From Glomus cerebriforme (lineage: Eukaryota > Glomeromycota > Glomeromycetes > Glomerales > Glomeraceae): 25,719 nt of DNA. The position numbers and the translations under genes were made by a program. Of the stretch, positions 12,162-21,345 are shown piece after piece. A model generated the notes under the pieces. That model was not told the DNA's origin, searched no databases, and worked only from the letters and a program-made list of their open reading frames with translations. The stretch covers positions 95,628-121,346 of the forward strand of contig QKYT01000126.1 of assembly GCA_003550305.1 (NCBI GenBank). Direction: 5' to 3'. Position 1 is the stretch's first letter. Every line of letters begins with the position of its first letter.

Positions 12162-13459
12162 TTACAATTTAGCATTACTTTTACCGGGATTTTTTAACAC
12201 AGCCAATCCATTACTTAAAACAATAATATCTCTTTCTTTAACTTTAGTTATAAAAATAACATTAGTTTCATTCAATTTTTCACTAGGTACCTTCCACATA
12301 TAAGTTTCCAATGTTTCACCAGGATAAACAGGAGCATTAAATCTAACCGAAATACTTTTCAACAATTCAGGATTATTATTAGCAAGATGTTTGACTATTG
12401 CATGTGATGCTATTCCGTATGAACATAATCCATGTAATATAGGTTTCTCAAATCCTAATTTCGGTGCGATTGTTGGATCTATTTTGACAAAAAAAGTTTA
12501 GAGAGGTTTTTTTTAAACAAAAAAATTGATCTTGAATTGTTATAACTTACCTATATGAAGTGGATTATAATCACTAGTATAATCATAGATTAGATTAAAT
12601 GATAAAGTTTTACCAATTAGACTTATTAGATTAAATTTTCAATGGAATTTAAAATTTAAAGTTCAGACTTACCCAGATAATCGATATAATATAGCTTGAT
12701 CTTTACTAGTTTGGAGAACATCAATAGCATCAGACTTTTTATCTTTAGGTGGCTTATAATTAGGACTTTTTGAACCTTTTGGACCACCAAATCCACCATA
12801 TCCAACATTAAAAGATTGAAAAGTCATTATACAATATTCTTTACCAGTTTTTGCATCAACTAAAGTATTTGTACGCTCTATTAATAATCCGCTTCCCTTA
12901 TCATATACTCCATTAATTTTACCATGTATTTCAAATTCTCCAGATGTAGGTAATGGATTTAAGATTTCAATTTTTTGTTCTCCATGGATTATTCTATTTG
13001 GATCTATATCAGGTAATCCTGGTATTGGATTACCAAAATTTACAGTTTCCGCGAATAAATTTACATCCGGTGAATTTCCTTTAAGATTTAATACAACGGG
13101 ATAAGTCGGAAATGGTGTAAAGTTCTTATCTAAGTTTAAATTAACTTATAATTAATTAAATATATTAAAAAAAAAAAAAAAAAATTTAATTAAAAATTTT
13201 AAATTGTATGAACCTAATTCATAAAGGTATTTCAATTCGTCATCTTTAATTCCAATTGATAAAGCATATAAAATAAGGTCTCGTTTATTAAATGAAACCT
13301 AACATATTATTAATTAATCAAGTAATGATCAAAAATGGTTCAATGTTTCCGAAATAAATTTTTTTTTTTCCATTACGGTAAGTAATTCTTTTTTTTTACC
13401 TTAAGGGGTGGATACTTGTATCCAACGACTTTATCAATATCAACTTGAAATTTCGGCAT
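12162..13459 (-). CDS. Peroxisomal 2-enoyl-CoA hydratase 2 (MaoC/hot-dog), five exons
   Basis: It likely hydrates trans-2-enoyl-CoA to (3R)-3-hydroxyacyl-CoA in peroxisomal beta-oxidation. Minus-strand exons: 13459-13400, 13298-13214, 13129-12673, 12573-12551 (23-nt microexon) and 12478-12162. The sum is 942 nt, giving 313 residues, the usual size of a free-standing hydratase 2. All introns are GT...AG (101, 84, 99 and 72 bp). The start at 13459 gives MPKFQVDIDKVVGYKYPP, the typical N-terminal hot-dog beginning. The signature LYRLSGDYNPLHIDP carries the expected catalytic Asp202 and His207 (D-x4-H spacing) and is assembled only when the microexon is included. GFEKPILHGLCSYGIA follows, then RFNAPVYPGET. 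The protein ends SNAKL, so AKL is a type 1 peroxisomal signal. Most fungi carry this domain fused in the Fox2 multifunctional enzyme, whereas here no dehydrogenase or SCP2 domain is attached. The intron 2 donor (GTTCAT) is weak. Family assignment is near certain; exon edges are very likely. Confidence 0.93.
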
Positions 13460-16400
13460 AATTACCAAATTAAAAAAGTATTCGAAACCATTTTTTTTTT
13501 TTTTTTACAAAGAAATTTTTAAATGATGATCGTTTATGTTATACTTGAAATGGAATATTGCTTACTCATTTTGAATTTTATTATTGGATAAAGATTTATT
13601 ATATAATCGAATATAAACGTAATAATAGATATAATAGATCCGTAATAAGATTAGCGTGGCGTAAAATTTCGTCAAGTGATTTTACCGCAGTATATATATA
13701 TTTATATAACTTTATTAATACACAACGAAAATAAAATGAAAAAGAATCGGAGTATCGGACTATCGGAAATATATTTTTTTATTCGGAAATCAAGAAAATA
13801 CTTTACAAGGAAATCAGATTAATTTTTTTTTAATTTCTATTAAACAATTATACGTCCATTGTTAATAACTTTGAGCTAAATGGACTTGCATTTTAGAGAA
13901 AATAAACCTATATATTATGTATTCTAGATTATTGCCGAATTTATAAAAAATACTGGTTAATTCGATTTGATGTGATTGGTCGGATTATATAGATTAAAAA
14001 GTTAAAAAAGGGAACATTGGGGGTGAAAAACATTCATTTTTTTATAAATTCCCCCTTGTACGAATAAATCAATGATTTCTTGTACCAAAAAAACGAGTTT
14101 TTACCTTTGAATTAAAAATTAAAAACCTGTATCTGATGATATCGAATAAATGATTTATAATGTATCTATCGATAATAAACACACAAATGAATCATTTTTA
14201 GTAAAATTTAAAAGGGAGAAACACAGAAATTTGTAAGTAAATTAAGGATTGTAGAAAGTAACGAATGAAATCACAATTTATGAATGGTAATTTCTTTCTC
14301 TTTCAATAATAATATATTCGGGAATAGATAAAATCATAATAAACTTTAATATTTAGGGAGTAAGTTTGTACAAATAATTCTAATGTAGCAGCTACTAAAT
14401 AACAGATATTGAAAATCATCAATAATAAATAATAAATAATAATAATAATCTTTTTGTACATGTACTAGTTATATTACAAATTGTACTCCAAATGTGAGTG
14501 GCTGCCATTAACGGGAATAAACAAATAAAATTTTCTTTTTTTAAAATTAATTTAGAGTTTAACTTTTATTAAGTACATTTCTTTTGAAATAAAATTTTTT
14601 TTTAATTTTATATAAGCTTACACGAGCCAACAACAACAAATAAATAAAAATAACGATTCTTACAGGTAATTTATTTAGGAAGTACAAGTAAATGCGCGTG
14701 AATTTCACTGCGCCAAAAAAAGAATTTTACTCTGGGCAACAATTACTTAATTGCATTCTTTATTTTTTTTTTTACATTAAAGATGATTTAATAATACGGT
14801 TAAACGGATGTAATATTCATAATAATGATTGGTTACCGTTTTTTTCTTCTAAAGAAAAAAAAAATTCAATCTTTTTATTTTGTTTTATTTTTTTTTCCTA
14901 AACAAGTATTAATTTTTTGTTCAAATGAAACGCCAATAAAATAGATAAAAAAATGAACAAATCATGAAACTTTATGACAAATTATTTAAAATTTTATTAA
15001 TAAAAATTTTCATCATAATCGTCATAATGATCATTCTTTTGTTTATTAATTGCATTTGTTTTTCCTAAATGATCTATGGTTTTAATAAAAAGTGCGTAAA
15101 ATCCGATAAAGCAGATTTACGGCATCAGATGTTTCAAATGTTGTAACAAAAAAAAAAACTTAAAACGTTATTCTAAAATGTTATAATGTTACACAACGCG
15201 AATTAATTTATCATCGTATTAAAATACATTAGAGAAAGCTCGACGCGTTATTATGATTAACCATCGCACCACGTTACATGTAGAAATCGGGAAAAGAAGG
15301 TAAATTCGGGATCTTCCAAAGCCAAATTTCTTATTATAGTATAACTAAATGTCATTTTAAAAAGGGTTAAAGAATCTTCGCGTTTTAAGTTTCATAAAAC
15401 AATACCCAATTAAACCCTTTATCATTTTATCTCTTTCAAATCATAAGTGGAACTTTTTTCATTTAGGTATAGTACAACAATAACTCGGTTCTTTTTTAAC
15501 TTTAAATGAATTTAATTTTACTTAATTTTAATAACAAATTATATTTCACATTTGAAGAGTTTCAACTTGAAAATTTTCCAAGAATATATAATAATTAATT
15601 TTAAACAAAGAACAATTTAAATTTGATCTACGTTCTAAAACTCTGGTAAATCAACTTTCAAAAGATAGGGAATCAAAAATGTTCTTGTCTAAATTAACTA
15701 TATAAAGTTCAAAATTTTCCCCCCCTTTCAAATACAGCACGTGACATTTTTTCCCTCTCCCTTAATAATAATAATAATAATAAATTCTGGAAAATAACAT
15801 TTTCCTTTTGGAAATTAAATTGATCGGATCTACCGTGAGTTAACTGAATTAAGTTTAGGGATTCAATATTCCCGATGACACATGTTACCATAATTAAACT
15901 AAGGTCCCCCTCCGTAAATGTTAAAACTATAGACCTTTTTTCTCTCCGATAAAAATAACGTTAATTGGTAATTTAATTCTTTTTTTTGATCATCTAAAAG
16001 ATCTTTTAAAGGTAAATAATAGAAATAAACATTAAAGTACGCCAACAAAACTAAAATTCTCTTATTATATTTTTTTTTTTTTTACGCTTAAAATCGGGTC
16101 TTTTTTTTTTTGGTGAAAAAAAAAGATAAAATAATAAATTTTCTTAAAACGTTCAAAGGCGAATTACAAAGTATGATACACTGTCATGCAATGTACAATT
16201 TTGTATGACTTTTAATCTAACGTAAATTATGTATGAGCTGATTTTCATAATTTATTACCAAGATCTCATGATTAAAGAAAAGAAAAATCTTTTTAGAATA
16301 TAAAATAATAATAAGATATGAAATTTTGTAACATTATATGAGTCAAAATTATTAACTATAATTGACAATGATTTACCTAAAAAAAATATGCTAATTGCTG

Positions 16401-17239
16401 TATTATTTTTATTTAAAAATATGTAAATGTATGTGTTATACTGTATAATATGTATCAAGGGTCCTAAAAAGATTTTTTAATTTTCCTGAATATATTTCGG
16501 ATTTCGGAATATCCGTTACCGTTAATTTTTACGATTATCACTGATTTAGAGGCGGAACAATTTTTCCCCGAATATAATAGTTTCATACAAAGAAAAAGAT
16601 ACTTAATTTAAAACTTGTTTGGAAATATATATAAAAAAATTTGGTCTATCATAATATAGTTTTAATGTATTAAATTTATTTTAAACGAATTACGATCAAT
16701 TTTTTTGTAAAATGCCAAGAAAAAAAGGTTAGTATAATTATTTTTAAGTTGAGATTGCCAAGACATTCTTATTTCTCTGAGATTATCATATGCCACATGA
16801 TTTATCTGTTAATGCAATTCCGTAAAATTTTCGAAAGCATTTAAAGTAATTGGGAAATTTTTCTCGTACGATAAATCACATGAAAACACAGTAATCATAT
16901 GTCATTTGAATTTGGGAAAAATAATCATGTGATATACTTGATATAATGATAAAATTATTTAAATTACTTTTTTTAATTCCGGCCGGAATCACAAACTCCA
17001 GATCGAGTAAATCATAATAATTCACGTGATTTTTGATCATTTTAATGTTATCAGGTGATTTATTCTGCAAATATTTTGACTGATGACGTGCATCACTATA
17101 TAGTACAATTTAAACTTTTTATAACGGAAAATATGATTGACTCATTTAAAAGTCTATAATGATTTTGAATATGATTCAACTTTTCTACTCATCATTTTCT
17201 TTTTGGTTTCAATTCAATTATTTTTTCTACAAGTCAACT
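13460..17239. other. Divergent intergenic region between hydratase and HP1 genes
   Basis: This 3.8-kb region holds the upstream regions of two divergent genes and no gene I can support. Noted within it: an arrestin-like open fragment at 14692-14901 (weak), an AAT microsatellite (15763-15783), an isolated MPRKK start with a GTTAGT donor at 16712-16733, a 14-bp GGCCGG palindrome (about 16976-16989) and a cluster of CANNTG motifs upstream of the HP1 gene (16787-17057). Confidence 0.6.
16787..17057. promoter_or_regulatory. E-box (CANNTG) cluster upstream of the HP1 gene
   Basis: Seven CANNTG hexamers occur in about 270 bases: CATATG 16787, CACATG 16794, CACATG 16877, CATATG 16896, CATGTG 16926, CACGTG 17023 and CAGGTG 17052. 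Several share the extended form TCAyGTGAT or ATCAcATGA. CACGTG is the core recognised by many bHLH factors. The cluster ends about 180 bases before the HP1 start codon. A TGACGTG (CRE-like) motif lies just downstream, near 17084. Function is inferred from motif density only, and AT-rich DNA produces CATATG by chance. Confidence 0.35.
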
Positions 17240-18277
17240 ATGTCGGCTCTTAATGAATCCTTGAATAATGGAACAGTTGATTTTTTTGAAGTTGAAGCTA
17301 TTATCGGTCATAAAGTAAAATCGGACGTAAGTTATTATTAATTTAATTATTATGTTATTTCATAATAGATCATTTATGGAATTTTTTTTTTGTGTTTAGG
17401 GCGGTATTGAATATTTACTCAAATGGAAGGATTTTGGTGATGAAGAGAATAGTTGGATCGATGAGGAAGACACGTAGGATATGATAGAATTTAAAATGAA
17501 TGAATTAAAAAGAATTTAAATCGAATATATACTTTTTTTTAAAAAAATAGAAACGCGCCATCATTGATCAGAAAATATTGGTTAAATAAGAGAAATAATA
17601 TCGTTAAACGCAGAGGACGCCCTCCTAAAAGTAAAACCAATCAAGGTCAGAGATCATCTAAAAATATTATTAATAAACAGGCTCTGGTCCTTGCCTCATT
17701 ACCGGATGATAATAAGCAAGAATCTGATTCAATCACCATTCAAGAAACTAATGTTTTGAATGAAGAAAAGAATACCATTGTTAATGATGATGATATTCCC
17801 ATGATCAATGGTGATGGTTCCAATAGAAGCGATGAAAACAATGTTGAAATTCCCAAATGGTTAAAACCAATTAATGAAGAAGGTGAAAGATCAAATCTTT
17901 ATTTTACACCATATGCTTACGCTGATTGGGAAAATTATGTAACTATTTTGAATGTTGTACGTGAGACTAATAATGATGCTAGTGATCTTTTCGTTCATAT
18001 AAAATGGTGAGTTTACAACTAATCGTATGATAATCTAAATTTGTGATCCTATTTAAATAAATGAAATATGATTGGTTTTTTTATTCAAAATCAAAGGCCT
18101 GATGGAACAGACAGCTATCATATTTCAAGTGAAATATATAAAAAATGTCCATTAAAGGTATGATGCAATTATATTGAGTATTTTTACGTTTAATTTATTT
18201 ATTTTTATTAATTGAATATTATGAAATTTATTTAGTTGATCCAGTTTTATGAGCAACATCTTGTAATTAAAAATTGA
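17240..18277 (+). CDS. HP1/Swi6-type heterochromatin protein, five exons
   Basis: It is predicted to bind H3 methylated at Lys9 and dimerise on heterochromatin. Exons: 17240-17326, 17400-17473, 17551-18006, 18097-18157 and 18236-18277. The sum is 720 nt, giving 239 residues. All introns are GT...AG (73, 77, 90 and 78 bp). The chromodomain is at about residues 15-66 (FFEVEAIIGHKV, EYLLKWKDFGDEENSWIDEEDT, NAPSLIRKYW). The aromatic cage positions read Phe/Trp/Phe. The hinge has an AT-hook-like KRRGRPPKSK (73-82), then acidic, Asn-rich sequence. The chromo shadow domain is at about 180-238 (DWENYVTILNVV, HIKWPDGTDSYHISSEIYKKCP, LIQFYEQHLV). The two domains plus hinge are diagnostic of HP1. Exon 2 must splice at 17474: reading through gives an immediate TAG. 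An in-frame ATG at 17159 would add 27 hydrophobic residues; I prefer 17240 because the chromodomain follows directly. Confidence in family is high, in exon edges good. Confidence 0.93.
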
Positions 18278-18410
18278 TTATTTTTTTAGAAAAGTTCAAA
18301 GTGTTATTATCATTTATAAAAATCCATACTCGATTTTTTAAAATAGATTCTAGCTATTATTTTTGAAATAATAGAATTATTTCAATGTTTTAAATATTAG
18401 TATTGCTAAG

Positions 18411-18416
18411 AATAAA
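18411..18416 (+). terminator. Candidate polyadenylation signal of the HP1 gene
   Basis: AATAAA lies about 134 bases past the HP1 stop codon, a normal distance for a fungal 3' UTR. It is the first exact AATAAA after the stop that I noted. Such hexamers are frequent by chance in DNA this AT-rich. Confidence 0.4.
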
Positions 18417-19470
18417 CGCATCGAAAATGATCCCTAAAGGATGATAGGGTGAGTTCGATACGTGTATCTATTTAAATTCATGAAAATGTTTTAATAAATT
18501 CAGAATTTGTTAAACAACCTTTTTTAAGATTGATAAAACATTCAATGAGAAAAACAATAATTACAGTAATCTCAGTAATCTCAAATTAGGACAATTCGCA
18601 AATATTATTTTGTAATAAAACTCGCTACTATTTAACTATAAATCTTGTTACTTTGTGCAGTAGCTTTTGGTAGTAAGAAACTCAATAATCTCAGAAGGAT
18701 TTTTCTAATGTTAGGATTGTGTTATGAAATGATATCACGAAAGACTTGCCATTGCCTAAGTAAATTAATCATATATCGATTTCATCCTTATCTACCAATT
18801 TCTTAACTAATTACGTCTCTTTACCCTACAGTACCTTGCTTCATCTTATTTCTTAACTAATTTCATTTCTTTACTACTATTTCTACTCCCTCCAGTTTCT
18901 TTCTTTTTTTTCTCTCTCTTCTTTCGCTAATTAACTCAATTACAGGAATCTGGCTGGCATAAAACAAAAGCAAGAAAGCTGTGAAGCTGTGCGAGCAAGC
19001 CATTTGAAAGAACATATCATTGGAGATAAAATCTTTCGCATAACAAATATATTTATTAGGTATTGATGATAAATTTCAAATGATTTCGGTCACTGATTTA
19101 CGCATTAAAATTTATTATAATGTTGAGATCATTGTTTGAGGTCATTTCAAATGAGATTTAGGATAAAAATGGTTATCTAAGGACTTTATTGGAAGAACCA
19201 ATTCGGTAATTTATTTTATCATATATAACAACTGTTTATAAATTATCATTAATGATTTATCGCTCATGAAGCGAATCAATAACACACGTCCTGGTGAAAT
19301 TGGCGACAACACAACTATGCGTATCTTAATGAGACGGCTTATGATCATGAGAACCTTGCGTCATTGCACTGTATTGAAGAAAATTGATAATTTAGAAATA
19401 ACGAACAACATAAATAGGTAATATTGAGGATTCGAAACTTTCATCATCGTAAAAATTAGATCATCGTAAA

Positions 19471-19834
19471 AGTTATTCACGGCAGAATTATTAGTGTAAT
19501 TGATCGAGAGATTCTACCTATATTATCAACATTTATTTACCAAGCTATTCCACACTACATTATGGATAACTCTGATGATCGTATCTAGTTATAAGTTATA
19601 ACATGGTTTATCCTATCGGTATTATGTATACACCGATAGATTTTTTTATCACTTATTCCACATACATTCCACTAGTTTATAAGAAGCTTGAGAAAAGAAT
19701 ATTAAATATAAAATCCATCGGTGTATACGTCATACGCAATGAGATAAACCTGTTATTCCAATAGCTAGTGATCTTATGAATAACTTTATTCACAAATGTT
19801 CCCTCCTTTCGGGGCAAGGCATCAGTGAATAACT
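19471..19834. mobile_element. Fold-back / MITE-like element with long imperfect inverted arms
   Basis: The outer ends are AGTTATTCAC (19471-19480) and its exact reverse complement GTGAATAACT (19825-19834). The inner arms at 19605-19645 and 19710-19750 pair imperfectly over about 40 bases, including a perfect 12-bp core GTATACACCGAT/ATCGGTGTATAC. Sequence between outer and inner ends also pairs in part (GATCGTATCTAG with CTAGTGATC). The roughly 364-bp unit would fold into a long hairpin around a loop of about 64 bases. There is no coding capacity and no clear target-site duplication at the edges, so the exact ends are uncertain. A non-autonomous DNA transposon relic is the best reading. Confidence 0.55.
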
Positions 19835-21345
19835 TATTCTTAGAAATCTATGAAATAACAAGTATGTATTACGTACGACGTGAATTTTTAAAAAATACAT
19901 TTTTTTCGCTGGGACATTTAATAAAAAAAAAACAAATAAACATATTCTTTTTTAAATTTACAAGATATTAAATAACCGTATTTTTTAAAGGGAACTTGTT
20001 ACGCTAGGGTACATAAATTGCACCTGCGAATTGCGGTTGGCAGCGAGGTCTAGGATTAAAATTCAATGTTCAACCCAATTTGCTACAGCCCTTATAACAG
20101 ATAAGTTCTTATTTTGGATATCTGTCATCCCATTATATAACACACCTTACAATTTTAAAGTACAATTATGCATAAATATTTAGAAAATATGAGATAAAGA
20201 AATTAATAAAATAAACCTTTATAATAAATGATTTCATGTACTTAAAATTTAGAGAAGTATTTTTAAAAATTCAGAAACTGAAATAAAATCAGTCCTTTAT
20301 ATACATATATTTTTTTATAGATTTACGCCAAAGTCACATTATTTGTATGAAAAAACATGTCTTAGTATGGTATTTTATTTTCTTTGTTGCATTAATAAAA
20401 AAGGTAAAATGATTTTCAGTAGTAAATTAGTAATAAAGAATAAAAGATTGCTACTGCTTATGTACTACTTATAATATATAATAAAGTTAGTACTTTAAAA
20501 ACATAAACTAAATGACTTTTTACTTTTTTCTAAAATGGTAAATACTTCACTGCTATATTTAAACCAAACCTTTAATTCAGATATTTGAACCAAGGTTTGA
20601 AAAAAAAATTTTAGAGTTCTTTAATTACACAAAAAAGGTAATGTGGTATACTACTTTATTGACAATGATCGATCATGCGGATAATTTTCATTTATTCATT
20701 GTCTCCGGATATATTCATATATTTTTATTGTATAGGATATCGCCCGAAGATTTCTATAATTTTTTATTTTAAATTTAATCACCTATTGGAAAATTCATAA
20801 TGTCGTACAGATAAATGATATGATTTAATATTTAATAAATTTTGATAGATGTAAAAAAAGTCAAATCTTTTTTTTTTTAAAAAAAAAAAATGGGTTGTTT
20901 TTTGATTGCACAATTGTATTTAACGATTTACAATGCAAATTTTCAATAAAGGAGTGTGAAATCAGATTACTTTTTTTTTTGATTGTTCTTATATTGGGAT
21001 CGGATAGCCGAATCGACATTCTCAATCCTCAATCAATCGTCGTTACACAAAATCAAAATGGATGATTTTGACAAAGCAAAATAAATATTCGATCATTTGG
21101 AATAAATATGAAAGAATCAATGGAAATGATTGTTGATACATAATGGATGTTACACAATAGAAAAAATATTGTAATATAAATAATTGTACTACGTTGATTT
21201 TATTTGCAATAAAAATTTCATTATCAATCGATCAAAATGCTTTTCTTTTCAAATATAAATACAGAATGAAATTATTTTGAAAGAGAATGTCTTTTCAATA
21301 ATCATCATTTTTCTTTGATACACTCTATTAGTAAAGATAGCAAAT

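Larger units (their letters stand above)
18278..21345. other. Intergenic region with exon-like islands and a fold-back element
   Basis: This 3-kb region between the HP1 gene and the double-HMG gene contains no complete gene I can recognise. It has a pyrimidine-rich tract with repeated TTTCTTAACTAAT units (about 18800-18944), an open exon-like stretch behind it (18946-19059), two further short open stretches (19162-19205 and 19266-19421) and a hairpin-forming MITE-like element (19471-19834). From 19860 to 21345 I see nothing specific beyond A/T tracts. Confidence 0.55.

Noticed and set aside
17159..17239. Upstream in-frame ATG for the HP1 gene
   Set aside because: It would add 27 hydrophobic, Phe-rich residues untypical of HP1 N-termini; the ATG at 17240 leads directly into the chromodomain.
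20020..20095. tRNA-like patch (TGGCAGCGAGG ... GTTCAACCC)
   Set aside because: The boxes resemble A and B boxes, but the acceptor and T stems do not pair and position 14 is wrong. It does not fold as a tRNA.
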